The position numbers and the translations under genes are program-made. 64,000 bases of DNA, from NCBI GenBank assembly GCA_963700865.1, contig CAVOZC010000023.1, forward strand, positions 1 to 64,000, in the 5' to 3' direction. Below, in pieces: positions 19,901 to 30,057 of the stretch (the stretch's first letter is position 1; every line of letters begins with the position of its first letter). The notes under the pieces are model-generated. The model saw only the letters and a list, made by a program, of their open reading frames with translations, was not told where the DNA came from and did no database searches. The stretch comes from CAVOGJ01 sp963700865. Its GTDB lineage: Bacteria; Planctomycetota; Planctomycetia; Pirellulales; Pirellulaceae.

Positions 19901-21168
19901 CAGCCAAGCGGCCGATTGGGTGCCCGACACCCAGACTGATCACCGCACGTTGCAAAAAATTCTGGACGACGTGAAGCCCTTCGTGTTTACGCTGCTCATG
20001 GACAAACATCCTCAGGCAGAGAACTACTATGACCGACTCCACGGGCTGAAGGTTCAGCTCGCCGCCAAGATCGACTGTAGCGTTTCGCTCGAAGAAACTG
20101 GAAAAACGGTCGTGGTCCCGCAGGATTTCCTTTCCGAGCGAGATCAGCTCATTCTTCACAGCGTGAAGGCTATGCACGGCGGGAAGGTCGACCACAGATT
20201 GTTGGCCCTGGCACTTTCCGACTGGTTAGACGCTCGAGAATGGGACTCGTTGATCGAGATACTGATGCTCACAAATGTGAGTGAACGACCAGCGCAGGCT
20301 TGAAAGCGCAGGCATGTTACGAAAAGACATCGACCGATTTGTCGAAGAGTGGTTCGACGGGCGCTATGTGTGTTCCGATGAGGTCCTGGCAAGTCAGTTA
20401 AGTGTTGCTTCTGACGTTGAGTACATCGGCGAGAACGAATGTTTGAAGCGACGGCAGGAGCAAAGTGCGCCATCGCAAATCGACGACTGCGACGGCGGTG
20501 AGGGTCAGAATCAAGTCAAAAGTCGGTCGCTTGCTACAGGGGCTACCTCGTGGACACCGGTCTGCCAACCGAGTGATGCGTCAATCGGTCATAAGTCGAC
20601 CGTGGCCGAACCGCGAAAGAATCACGCAGGCGACATTCTTAGGTGCGGCTCGGAGAGGGAAATGGGGCCGTCCGCACCCATTGAAAGGCAATCACTCAGC
20701 GAACGGACGAATCTCAGTCCAGCAGAACTGAAGCGAATCGGCAACTGGGGCGAGAAGTGGGTGGCATTGAATCGACTTCCAGAGGACTTGCTTCAGCTCT
20801 ATCCGGGAGCCACCGTGGCCGTCAAGCGTGATGGGGCCGGCGTGGAATTGCTTTACGACGGAAAGGTCATTGTCGACGTCACGTGGATCAATTTCGCCGG
20901 TGAAAAAGGGAAGCCTTTCGACATAGAGTGGAAAAACGGGGAAGGTACCCATTGGGTGGAAGTCAAGTCGACCGTATCGTGCGGGCCAAGCGAGTTCCTT
21001 GTATCGGCCAAAGAGTGGGAATGGGCGAAACAAAACGGTGAAAAATACTCACTGTACCGCGTGAGCCGCGTCGGTACGCCGGATCCAGAATTCAAGTGTA
21101 TTGTTGATCCTCACAAAATGTTTCGTGACGGTCGCCTCGATGCCGCCGTGGTGCAACTGAAAATCTAG
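16979..21168 (+). CDS. Bergerat-fold (sacsin/NO VEIN-like) ATPase with C-terminal DUF3883 nuclease-like domain
   Basis: Very large protein, about 1,396 residues. The N-terminus is a GHKL/HSP90-type ATPase: N-box WVLELLQNAEDA (E53, N57), G1 box YVADNGEGI (D79) and G2 box GTIGRKGLGF (G106-G111). A long middle region of unassigned fold follows. The last ~140 residues form a NOV_C/DUF3883 domain: GNWGEKWVALNRL, then PFDIEWKNG and HWVEVKST, a D...ExK pattern like PD-(D/E)xK nucleases. The frame breaks in a G run near 19845 and again near 20282; both sides are conserved in character, so I join them. Plant NO VEIN and bacterial relatives share this architecture, and bacterial forms often lie in defence islands. 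It precedes a small gene and a RecB-helicase gene on the same strand. Function inferred: a sensor/effector against foreign DNA. Confidence 0.75.
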
Positions 21169-21321
21169 CTGGCACAGCACGGTACTTGGCGGGGGACGAG
21201 TTATCCTTGCCTGCGCACTGTCGCGCGTACAAGCATAGTGTTCGGTGCCTCATCGCATCAATGAGTAGCTCTGCCGCAATGTAGCACGATTTTTTCACTT
21301 TTTTTGATAAAGGAAGAAGTC

Positions 21322-21627
21322 ATGAGAGAATTTGGGGAATGCGATCAAGTCGGTGAAGAAGGCTTGGAGTACGACAAATGGTTGAGGGAAAATCCGAGAG
21401 GACTCGTTCTGAATCGGAAGCCAAACAGAAAGGGATTGTTGCTGATCCATAAGGCACGGTGCAAAACGATTTCCTACGCACCAGGTGAAGCCGACGCGCA
21501 CGGCGGCACGCGAAAGAAGCGCACCGCCAAGGTCTGTTTCGAAACTCCCGGCGAGTGTGACGAATGGAAGACTGAAAACGCCGAATTGCAAATTCAGCAA
21601 TTCTGCCCGCAGTGCCGAAGATTTTAA
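21322..21627 (+). CDS. Small conserved protein of defence-type neighbourhoods
   Basis: About 101 residues. AAGGAAGAAG just upstream supports the ATG at 21322 over a TTG at 21304. The pattern is YDKWLRENPRGLVLN, then LLLIHKARCKTI, then RTAKVCFET and a closing CPQCRRF. I have seen this arrangement (WLxENPxGxVxN, LHxAxCxxI, xKVCA, final CxxC) as a small stand-alone or C-terminal domain beside restriction and helicase genes, but I cannot name the family with certainty. The cysteines suggest zinc binding. It sits between the large ATPase gene and the RecB-helicase gene and is probably cotranscribed. Confidence 0.6.
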   Translation: MREFGECDQVGEEGLEYDKWLRENPRGLVLNRKPNRKGLLLIHKARCKTISYAPGEADAHGGTRKKRTAKVCFETPGECDEWKTENAELQIQQFCPQCRRF

Positions 21628-21771
21628 AACGCCTAAATCGGGACCCAGTGGGAATCTGTGGACGCTTGGGCGGTCGCAACGCGGCCGGTTATGAAGCGAC
21701 TACTTCCGTCCCGCGACTGCGGCAACATGATTGATGGCCCGTTGACACAAGCGGTGAACAGCGAGGGAAGA

Positions 21772-24700
21772 ATGAAGAAAGAATCAGGCGAGTTCCTCCT
21801 TTCGCCGTCCGACCTCACGAAGCATCTGAGTTGTCAACATGTCACTCAGTTGCAGAGGGCTGTCGCGGAGGGCAGGCTCGTCAAGCCCCAACGTGAAAAC
21901 CCGAGACTGGATCTCCTTATCCAAGAAGGGGAAATCCACGAGCGAAACTACTTGGAGCATCTTCGCAGTACGTTGGGCGAGATTGTTGCGATCAGGTCAT
22001 TCGCGCGAGAAGCCCTTGAGGAGACGCTTGTGGCGATGCGTTCGGGTGCCCCCGCGATTGCCCAGGCTTGCCTGGTCGACGGACCATGGCGTGGACGTCC
22101 TGACTTCTTGATTAAGGTCGATGAGCCGAGTCAACTCGGCGCTTGGTCGTATGAGGTAGCGGATGCCAAGCTTTCCTTTTCAACGAAGGTCTCGGCCGTG
22201 CTGCAGCTATCGGTATACAGCGGCATTCTCGGCGCTCTCCAGGGTCGAGTTCCACGGTGGATGTACGTTGTCAAACCGGGGCAGCCGTTCGAAGTGGATC
22301 GCCTGCGAGTTGACGACTTTGCGGCCTTTTGTCGCTTCGTGAAACGTCGTTTGGAAGAGGTCATCAGGCAACCGCCCAACCACGGAAGCTACCCAGAGCC
22401 TTGCACACTGCCAGGTGTGCGAGTGGTGGCCCCGCTGCAACGCTCGGTGGCGGGCCGACGATCACTTGAATTTTGTCGCTGGTATCTCCAAGTCACAGAT
22501 TCTGGAACTTTCCGATCATGACGTTGTGACTCTCAGGCAATTCGCGACCTCCCCCGAGCCTCTGACCTGGCGACCGAAAAGAGGGTCGTTCGAGTCCCTT
22601 GCCAAGTCGCACCGCCAAGCCAGGATTCAGTGGAAGGGTCGCCAATCCGGCCGCCCCGAATACGAGTTTAACGATATTGAAGAGAACCGTGGCTTCTTGC
22701 GGTTGCCAGCTCCCAATGCCGGTGACCTGTTCTTCGATATTGAAGGCAATCCGCGGGGAATTCGCGAGGGACTGGAGTACTGTTCGGTTTTGTAACCGTC
22801 GACGGCGGCGAGGAAACCTATCAGTCCATCTGGGCGCTGAACAAGCAGGAAGAAAAGCAGCTCATGGAGAAATTTGTCGACGTCGTGATGCATCGCTGGG
22901 CAGAATATCCAGAGATGCACATCTACCATTTCGCGCCTTACGAACCCGCTGCACTGAAGAGGCTAATGTCGAAACACGCGACTCGAGAGGATGAAATTGA
23001 TCAGCTCTTACGAGGTGGCCGATTCGTTGATCTCCACGCGATCGTTCGCCAGGGAATTCGAGCGAGCGTGGAGAGCTACTCAATCAAGAAGCTCGAAGTA
23101 TTTTATGGTTTCGACCGGCAGATGGACCTGGACGAAGCCACGGCCGCCCTGCTGGAAGTCGAGCGGCTTACCGAGTTGGGTTGGGTACACCAGATTTCTG
23201 CCAAGCATCGATATGTTGTAGAGACGTATAACAAGGATGACTGCCTTTCAACACTTGCGTTGAGAAACTGGCTGGAAATGCTAAGAGAAGAATTGGTGTC
23301 GCAGGCCGGCGAACTGCCTCGGCCGCAATCGAAACCTGGCGAGGGAAGTGAAGTGGTCCAGCAAAGGAACAATCACGTCCAAGAGCTCTTTAATCGTCTC
23401 GCTGCCGGGATTGCTGAGGAGCCATCTGCACCCCGGGAACAATCCCGATGGTTGCTTGCCCAAATGCTCGACTATTTCCGACGAGAGGAAAAATGCCATT
23501 GGTGGGAATTCTTTCGCCTTCATGATCTTGAGGACGACGAATTGCTCCATGAGAGACACGGCATTGCAGGATTGCGATTTCTGGGCGTCCGTACCAGGAG
23601 GAGAAAGCGATCGCAACCCGACACATCGGTATCGGTTTGACCCGCAAGAAACGACGCTTGAACCGGGCGACCCGTTGATTGAGGTCAGCGGAGGAAGGAT
23701 TGGCAGCGTAAGCAACGTGGATGTGACGGAATGGTATCATCGATATCAAAAAGCGGCGGGATGCGGTTGACGTGCATCCGCACAGCGTCTTTTCCTTCCG
23801 TTATATCGATCCCTCTCCGATGCCCGAGTCGCTCTGGCAATTTGGCACTGAGGTCGCGCAAGCCCTAGCCGCTGGGACGGAATTGCGATCGGCGCGATAC
23901 GACTTGCTAAGCCGGCAAGGGCCTCGACTTCGGTCGCTGAGTCTGCCAATGAACGGAGGTCCTGAAGAAATTGCCATTCGTGCGGCGTTCGACTTGTACA
24001 ACAGCATTTTAGCCATTCAAGGCCCGCCGGGCGCAGGCAAGACGTTTATCGGCAGTCGAATGATCGCGGAACTGGCAAGAGTGGGAAAACGCGTAGGCGT
24101 GACTGCCGTCAGCCACAAAGTAATTCTCAATCTGCTGACGAATGTCCATGTCCAATCTGTGAAAGACAGGCAGGTAAGGGTTGCTCATCAGTGCAGCTAC
24201 GGCAATGTGGGCCGACCAGAGTATGTCTTGAGGCTGTCGTCTCGGGACGAATCTAAGATCGCTCTTGATCGCGGGTTCGTCGTCGGTGGCACAAGCTGGT
24301 TGTGGTCCCATGCGGCTATGGAGCAGCAGCTGGATTATTTGTTTATCGATGAGGCGGGCCAGATGTCGCTTGCCATGGCATTGGCTGCGGGGCGGGCAAC
24401 GAAGAACATTGTCTTGTTGGGTGATCCTCGACAATTGGAGCAACCCCAGCAGGCCGATCATCCCCAAGCATCAGGCGTCGCGGCTCTGAGCCACATTCTT
24501 GGTGAAGCCGCCACGATGCCGGAGGACCGTGGACTGTTCTTGCGGGACACTTGGCGTCTTCATCCCTCGATCTGCCAGTTTACGTCGGAGCAATATTATG
24601 AAGGGCGACTGCAGAGTATGGACGGGCTGCAGCAACAGGAAATCGCTGGGAATTCGCGATTTACGGGCAGCGGTTTGCGATTTGTCCCTGTTTTCCATGA

Positions 24701-25166
24701 GGGTAACCAGAATCGGTCGCTAGAAGAGGTAGGCATGGTTCATGAAATCGTGTCCCTGCTGCTGAATGGGAGACACTGCTGGCGGAGCCGAGATGGCCGT
24801 CTGAGCACTCTAGCGCTCGATGACGTGCTGATCGTGGCACCGTACAATGCACAGGTCAGTGCCTTGCGGAATGTGCTGCCCGATGGGGCTCGAGTGGGCA
24901 CTGTGGACAAATTCCAGGGACAGGAAGCGCCCGTGGTGATTTACTCAATGTCCACATCTTCCGCGGCCGAAAGCGCCCCGAGGCATGACATTCCTGTTCA
25001 GTCCGAATCGGATGAACGTCGCCACAAGCCGAGCTCGTTGCCTGGTGATACTGGTGGGCATCCGGCGATTTTCGAAGCCCCTTGCAGTTCGCCAGAGCAG
25101 CTTCGCATGGCGAACGGGTTTTGCCGTTTTCTGGAAATGGCCACGGTGATTGAGCCGCCGCTATAG
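21772..25166 (+). CDS. TM0106-type RecB-like nuclease fused to Upf1/Dna2-like helicase
   Basis: About 1,130 residues. Domains in order: RecB-like nuclease (LSPSDLTKHLSCQHVTQL at the start, GRPDFLIKV near 22095, YEVADAKLS near 22155 with the catalytic D..K, then a Cys cluster CQVCEWWPRC near 22410-22450 as in iron-sulfur RecB/Cas4 enzymes); a DEDD-type exonuclease region with LFFDIEGNPRG near 22730 and IYHFAPYEPAAL; and a superfamily 1 helicase with Walker A IQGPPGAGKTFIGS near 24015, FIDEAGQMSLAMA near 24345, VLLGDPRQLEQP near 24415, TVDKFQGQEAPVVIYSM near 24905 and NVATSRARCLVIL near 25015. Frameshifts lie near 22405, 22790, 23575, 23745 and 24975-25065. The ATG at 21772 follows GAGGGAAGA. 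Likely acts on branched or foreign nucleic acid. Confidence 0.8.
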
Positions 25167-25598
25167 CCGCGTACGATCTGGTCCGGCGGTTTCCCGCTAT
25201 ACATACTGCATCGCCAACGATTCGTTGGCAGACCGACAACTTCCTTGTGTGGCATGCAATTTCTGTGAGTCGTGTGTTTAGCGCAATGAGCCCGCGATGC
25301 CGAGCGTCGCGGCCCACGGTCCTTCACTGCAAGTGTTTATGCACCGTGGTGCCAACGCCATCCAGGTTTTGCCCCCGCTCGCTGAAGAGGATGGGAGCGA
25401 AACCTTGATCTTGTCGCAGGCACGCTAAGTGCTAATAGCGGTAGGAAGTTAATCGCTTTCGCGCGGACGGCCTTCGTGATGAAATGGCGTTTTGCTCTAT
25501 AATGGGCGCGTCTCATGCTAAATCGAGCCGCGAAATGCGTCATAAGTAAGTGATGGGACGCTTAACCATGAATGGAATCGACACGGAGGAAACGCAAG
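25167..25598. promoter_or_regulatory. Intergenic region with a sigma-70-like promoter
   Basis: No gene seen in this 432-base gap. A perfect TATAAT lies at 25498-25503 with a weak -35 candidate about 17 bases upstream. GGAGGAAA at 25584-25591 is the ribosome-binding site of the next gene. The promoter would start a unit separate from the RecB-helicase gene. Confidence 0.5.
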
Positions 25599-26240
25599 AT
25601 GCAAACCAGCACGCCCCAGAGAAACACGGAGGCGCAGAGACTCAATATCAGCGACGCAGTGGCAGGCAAGTTGCGCGAAATCGTGGAACGCTTCTTCACG
25701 CTCCAAAATGCCGAAACCTTGTGGGACCGTGTATTCACGGAGACGGATCGGGCGAAGCTCGGCAGCAATTTTGACCTCGCCTATGACACGCACGGCATGC
25801 AGGGCATGTGGATCCAACTGCACGGCGGCAGCCGGCCCCAGGCCATTTTCGAAATTGCTAAACGCCTTGGTCTTCTTTCTCCAGCGGACGAAGTCTGGCT
25901 CGCGCGAGAAATGGGGATCGCCGATGCAAGTCCCCGGTCTGATCGGCCCGTATGGAATTCAGCCCGCGGCGAGCTCTGGTATCAAGGGATGCTGGTGCGA
26001 AAGGTACGCAGGATGGAGACCGCCTCGACGGTGGAGAGGATTCTTGCCGCCTTTCAGGCTGCCGGTTGGCCCGACGCCATTAAAAGTCCCTTTGAAATCC
26101 ATCAGACTGGCATGCACGACATCATCAAGTCCATCAATCGAAACCTGGAGGGAATCCGTTTTCACGTGCGTGGTGACGAGATCGCCTGGACCGAGAGTCA
26201 TTCGCTCGACGCTTCTGCACAACCGCTACGAATAACCTGA
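25599..26240 (+). CDS. Conserved hypothetical protein
   Basis: About 213 residues, intact. The start at 25599 is chosen over 25572 because GGAGGAAA lies just before it. The C-terminal half has a recognisable layout: ELWYQGMLVRKVRR, then ILAAFQAAGWPDAIKSP, then DIIKSINRNLEGIRFHVRGD. I believe this belongs to a family scattered in planctomycetes and other phyla beside mobile elements, with a winged-helix-like look, but I cannot assign a function. A strong terminator follows 30 bases after the stop. Confidence 0.6.
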   Translation: MQTSTPQRNTEAQRLNISDAVAGKLREIVERFFTLQNAETLWDRVFTETDRAKLGSNFDLAYDTHGMQGMWIQLHGGSRPQAIFEIAKRLGLLSPADEVWLAREMGIADASPRSDRPVWNSARGELWYQGMLVRKVRRMETASTVERILAAFQAAGWPDAIKSPFEIHQTGMHDIIKSINRNLEGIRFHVRGDEIAWTESHSLDASAQPLRIT

Positions 26241-26270
26241 CAAAGCTTGTACCTAAGGGGAGGCTGTACG

Positions 26271-26313
26271 CCCCACCACGGTCCTCAGCGCCGAGGATCG
26301 TGGTGGGGTTTTT
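26271..26313 (+). terminator. Rho-independent terminator
   Basis: CCCCACCACGGTCCTC pairs with GAGGATCGTGGTGGGG (15 of 16 positions) across a six-base loop, followed by TTTTT. It ends two bases before the ATG of the next gene, so the hairpin also covers that gene's ribosome-binding region. Confidence 0.9.
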
Positions 26314-26315
26314 CT

Positions 26316-26594
26316 ATGAATACGAACCCAAATTCCGAAGAAGCGGAGCGAAACCTGCTTTCTCGAGCCGAATTCGCCCAGGCGAGCGGGCTCTCTCTGG
26401 CCACCGTAGATCGCTATCTACGCGATGGTCGGCTGCAGAAAGTGCAAATCGGGGGTCAACGGGCACGGGTGCTCATCCCTCGTTCTCAGTTGTTTCCCAT
26501 GACGAGTCCGTCCGACCACCAGACAAATTCCGAGACCTTTAGTCATCGGTCCGCCGTGCGTCGCGGGCCCATGCCTCGCTGGAAGAGAAATTAA
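26316..26594 (+). CDS. Excisionase/MerR-like DNA-binding protein, paralogue 1
   Basis: 92-residue helix-turn-helix protein of the excisionase type: LLSRAEFAQASGLSLATVDR, YLRDGRLQKVQIGGQ, then VLIPRSQL. The basic C-terminus (PMPRWKRN) is shared with the next paralogue. It lacks a clear Shine-Dalgarno sequence and begins right after the terminator U-tract. Excisionases set the direction of tyrosine recombinases, and one lies downstream. Confidence 0.75.
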   Translation: MNTNPNSEEAERNLLSRAEFAQASGLSLATVDRYLRDGRLQKVQIGGQRARVLIPRSQLFPMTSPSDHQTNSETFSHRSAVRRGPMPRWKRN

Positions 26595-26795
26595 ACGCAT
26601 GGATATGCCCGAAATATGTCACCAAGCGTCACTGGGAGGCCGTTGCGATCAGAGGACACGCGAAGCAGGAGCACGAATCGAGGCCTCTGACTCAGTAGTT
26701 GAATGTCCTGACAATACCCTGACAAAACCCTTAGGCCCGCGGCACGCGCCCCGCCACAATAAGGGCTCGGATTCGCAATCATTCGAGGGCCAGGG

Positions 26796-27095
26796 ATGGA
26801 CAGTCAATCGACCAATCGTTCGTGCGAGAAAAAGAATTTCTTGTCGCGAACTGAGTTCGCCGCAGAAAGCGGACTCTCTACCGCCACCGTCGACCGCTAT
26901 TTGCGGGACGGTCGTATTCGCAAGTATCAGCCGGGCGGTGCTGGTTGTCGGGTGCTGATCCCACGCTCCGAGTTCAAGCGGATTGACCCCGCAAGCGAGG
27001 ACTCTGGCACGTGGAAATGCCGTCAAGCTGCCAACCTGAATCCGCCGTGGAAGCGTGGGGCTGTGCCTAAATGGAAGAAAGTGACTATTAACTAA
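26796..27095 (+). CDS. Excisionase/MerR-like DNA-binding protein, paralogue 2
   Basis: 99 residues, with the same architecture as the gene at 26316: FLSRTEFAAESGLSTATVDR, YLRDGRIRKYQPGG, VLIPRSEF, and the C-terminal AVPKWKK. The two genes are diverged tandem duplicates with the recognition helix nearly unchanged and the following wing (QIGGQRA against QPGGAGC) altered. It ends 17 bases before the recombinase start, so the two are likely cotranscribed. Confidence 0.75.
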   Translation: MDSQSTNRSCEKKNFLSRTEFAAESGLSTATVDRYLRDGRIRKYQPGGAGCRVLIPRSEFKRIDPASEDSGTWKCRQAANLNPPWKRGAVPKWKKVTIN

Positions 27096-27112
27096 TGATA
27101 ACGAGGCGTTTT

Positions 27113-28429
27113 ATGCGCAAGAAAAGCAAGACTGAACGCGTGCAGTGCGCCTATTTTGTCTGGCGGATCCGTCAGATGCCCAGCGGAATTTATTGGGCCG
27201 ATGGCCGTTCTAATAACATCAACGTGGGTCGGACACTCACTGGACGTCCGCTCCCGTGACGAAGCCATCGCCGCGCTGGCCCAACTTGATCTCGTGATCG
27301 CGCAGCAGCACGGGCTTGCTACAGGCAATCGCCCAGCGGGGGCGACTTTCCAGGTGCTCCCTTGGCACTTGTCGAGGGTCGCCGACTCTACGAGGAGCAC
27401 GTCGGTCGTCCCGAAGTTCTCGGTGGCTGTGCCCCCAGCACGCGAAAACGGTATCGCACGGCCTTTGACAAGTTGCTGCAGTTTGCAGCCAGCAAGGGCG
27501 TTTCGACGTGGGACGAGGTGACCGACAAGTTTCTCACCGATTATGCCACCCAGTTGGAAAAGGGCTTTGCCAATCGCCCGCAGGGCTACTCCCCGAAATC
27601 GATCCAAAACGAGCTTACGACGATCAAGCAGGCGCATGCGTGGCTTGTTCAGGAAGGACATCTGGTCATCACGCGACCGCTGACCCTAAAGGTGCGGAAA
27701 GTCGAAAGTGAGCCCTACTATTGTTACCGCAAGGTCGAGGTGGAGGCCATGATTGACTTCTGCCAGCAGCAGGGACTGTTGTGGCTGCACGACATCATCG
27801 TCGCCTTGGCCTGTACGGGCCTGAGGATCGGCGAGCTGGCGTCTCTGCGGTGGTCGTCATTCGACGACAAGTTAGAACGGATCCTATTGAACGACGAGCG
27901 GTCTCATCTTTCGCGCAGGGGTCGCGAAGCTCGTCGAATCAAGAATCGCAAAAGCCGTTGGTTTCCGATTCACAAGGACCTGCAACAAATCTTGAATCGA
28001 CTTCCTCGGAACTCGGCACACGTTTTTCGTGGGCCTGGCGGGGGCAAGTTGAAGGCCGACGTATTTACCCGCAAGTTGCGCCAGGACGTAATTGGGCCAC
28101 TCGCCCAGCAATTTCCTGTGGAAGAAGGCGAACGAGGCTTCCAGGATGGCGTGGCTCACAGCTTCCGCCATTACTTTTGTTCGACCTGCGCGAACAGCAA
28201 CGTCCCCGAGCAAATGGTGATGGCTTGGCTGGGCCATTCCGAGAGCAAGATGGTGAAACACTACTACCATCTGCAGGACGAGGAGTCGCAGCTGCGTATG
28301 CGTCAGATTGATTTCCTGGGAGGGGCGGCCAGACGGTCTGAGCGTTCCCAACAGGGCCCACAAGAGGAGATTTCCGAGCAGAATCGTGAGCCAAACGGCG
28401 GCGGATTGTCACACTTTTTGTCACACTGA
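27113..28429 (+). CDS. Tyrosine recombinase (island integrase)
   Basis: About 438 residues with two frameshifts (near 27225 and 27358). The N-terminal arm-type and SAM-like core-binding parts include RKRYRTAFDKLLQFAASKG. The catalytic domain shows TGLRIGELASLRW (first Arg), HSFRHYFCSTCAN (His-x-x-Arg), MAWLGHSESKMVKHYYHL (second His and the Tyr nucleophile). It ends 73 bases from the 3' end of tRNA-Ser, the usual arrangement for an element integrated in a tRNA gene. Confidence 0.88.
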
Positions 28430-28502
28430 GTGTGACAAACAAGAACGCGTCGCCGCAAACCACGTCCTAGACGGCATTTACGGCGACGCGAAAAAAGTGA
28501 AG

Positions 28503-28584
28503 CGGAGGGCACGGGACTCGAACCCGCAACTGGTAAACCAGCAATTGATTTCGAATCAACCTCCTAACCATTCGGATACCCTCC
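28503..28584 (-). tRNA. tRNA-Ser (anticodon CGA)
   Basis: On the minus strand, acceptor GGAGGGT pairs with GCCCTCC, with discriminator G. The anticodon loop is TTCGAAA on a GTTGA/TCAAT stem, giving CGA. A long variable arm (CTGG TTTA CCAG) marks a type II tRNA and supports Ser. The T arm GCGGG TTCGAGT CCCGT is standard. No CCA is encoded. The 3' end faces the integrase. Confidence 0.93.
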
Positions 28585-29229
28585 GTGGGCATATCTTACT
28601 GACCGACCGTGGCAGGGCAAGTCGCCCGCCCGCCAGGTGGGTCAGGTTGGAAACTCACGCGGGGGGCCAGTCGTGGCCAGCGAACGTGAAGCTCCCGACG
28701 ACAAGCGGCGGGCATTTGGAAAGCAGCCGACCGTCGTTTGGCGCCCGAGCAGCCACGCTTGCCGTCGGGTACTTCAGGCTGATGGGCAAATGGCTGCCTG
28801 GGCAAAAAAATACACACGAGCCACCACGCTGGCCGTCGGGAGTTACAGGCTCGTCGCCAGTCCGTGTTTTTCCGCCCGGTCGGATTCTCATGCCGGGGAC
28901 CGTTCCTGCGGATCATCACCGCAGGTTGTGTGCCGAGCAGGTTGGGATGAAAGACTGTCCCGCGGATGCAGCTGCTGACAGGCTGGAAGCCTATCCCACG
29001 CCGGGGCCGGTTGTACCGGCCGTAGGACGTGAGCCGACGGCCGGCCGTTTCCTCGCCCCGCACGCTAGCGGCGGTCGATCTATGGAGAACAAGTATCCCG
29101 GGCGTGGATTCGTCCGTTTGAAATTGAGCACGGACGCAGCTCACACAGGTCGCGATGTTTCGGCTGTGGTCCGGCGATGGCTCGGACTGCCGGCCCCCAT
29201 CGCTGCCGCTCCAGGGACGCTATCCACCC
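28585..29229. other. Intergenic region with planctomycete-type short repeats
   Basis: No convincing gene in 645 bases. It holds two dispersed repeat units, CACGCTTGCCGTCGGG plus ACTTCAGGCT (about 28755-28785) and CACGCTGGCCGTCGGG plus GTTACAGGCT (about 28830-28857), a form I know as abundant in planctomycete genomes. GC-rich palindromic pieces lie around 29005-29050 (GCCGGTTGTACCGGC, GCCGACGGCCGGC). Confidence 0.55.
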
Positions 29230-29550
29230 ATGGCCAAGAAATCAGTTTTTCGAGTTGTTTCCCGCGGCGAAAATGGAGAATTGCGAGAGAAGGACTATCC
29301 GAGCCAGGATGAACTGATCGAATTGCATCCACAGATTGGCATCGACGACTGTAGTACCAACTTGTCTCTCCGCGGCCTCCCCATCTTTCGCGGCCTGATC
29401 GGTCCCATGGCCGAAGGCAGCAGTATTGTGCGGTACGAATCGCCCGACGTCTTCGAGTCACTCACGAAGGAATGGGTGGCCGATGGGGCTCATGGAAAAT
29501 CCCGCCGCCGACGCAAGACGAGCGTAGAGGCAGAGCCGCTGATGACCTAG
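29230..29550 (+). CDS. Hypothetical protein
   Basis: 106 residues, family not recognised. It starts MAKKSVFRVVSRGENGELRE, has acidic (DYPSQDELIELHPQIGIDD) and hydrophobic stretches, and ends with a basic tail (GKSRRRRKTSVE). No signal peptide or membrane segment. Composition is coding-like and the ATG at 29230 is the natural start; an upstream in-frame extension would read through repeat DNA. Confidence 0.5.
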   Translation: MAKKSVFRVVSRGENGELREKDYPSQDELIELHPQIGIDDCSTNLSLRGLPIFRGLIGPMAEGSSIVRYESPDVFESLTKEWVADGAHGKSRRRRKTSVEAEPLMT

Positions 29551-29706
29551 TCGCTGCTGCCCTGGCGATTTGTGACGGTTTGATGTGCGAGCTCCCGCAG
29601 CCGTCCCGCGATGGGATTCGTCCAACCTAAGACGTCCAAAGTCTGGCGACTTCGGCTACCCTGATTTCTGGCGCTGGAAGCGACTGCGCCGAGTCGATCG
29701 AGCGTC

Positions 29707-30012
29707 TCAGTTATTGCTGAACTTCGGTGCCAGCCGCTGGTCTCGGCCGAGCGGGTTGCGCATGAACTGGCGGTAGCATTCGGGGCACAGATCATAACGC
29801 AGTTGCTGCGCGTAATCGTCGTCGAGCAGCAGATCGTCGTCCTCGGCGGCCAGCAGACACTCATGCAATTCCATGAGGGAGTCATCGTCGGTGTCGTCGA
29901 CGCCTTCGACGCCAACGTCCAGTGCGGCACGCACCTCCAGGCGGACGACATATCGAAATTCCTCGTGCGATTCGATCTGGCGTTTACAACGATCACAGGA
30001 AAAGTGAATCAC
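29707..30012 (-). CDS. Small Cys-rich conserved planctomycete protein
   Basis: 101 residues. GTG at 30012 gives the start (M)IHFSCDRCKRQIESHEEF, followed by YVVRLEVRAAL, an acidic middle (DDTDDDSLMELHE) and CPECYRQFMRNPLGRD. The two CxxC pairs (residues ~6-9 and ~79-82) suggest a zinc ribbon. I recognise this as a small family common in planctomycetes. Function unknown. Confidence 0.7.
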   Translation of the reverse strand: MIHFSCDRCKRQIESHEEFRYVVRLEVRAALDVGVEGVDDTDDDSLMELHECLLAAEDDDLLLDDDYAQQLRYDLCPECYRQFMRNPLGRDQRLAPKFSNN

Positions 30013-30057
30013 GACGGTGCCTCCCGCTGGAATGAGAAAATCCTGCCTGCCACTCAC

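Noticed and set aside
16979..21168. Assignment to a named defence system (Zorya, Druantia, DISARM, BREX, Lamassu)
   Set aside because: None of their signature proteins is present; only single domains are shared with defence proteins in general.
28585..29229. Open frame of 334 codons running from the integrase end through the tRNA to 29312
   Set aside because: It crosses tRNA-Ser and dispersed repeats and has no protein-like content.
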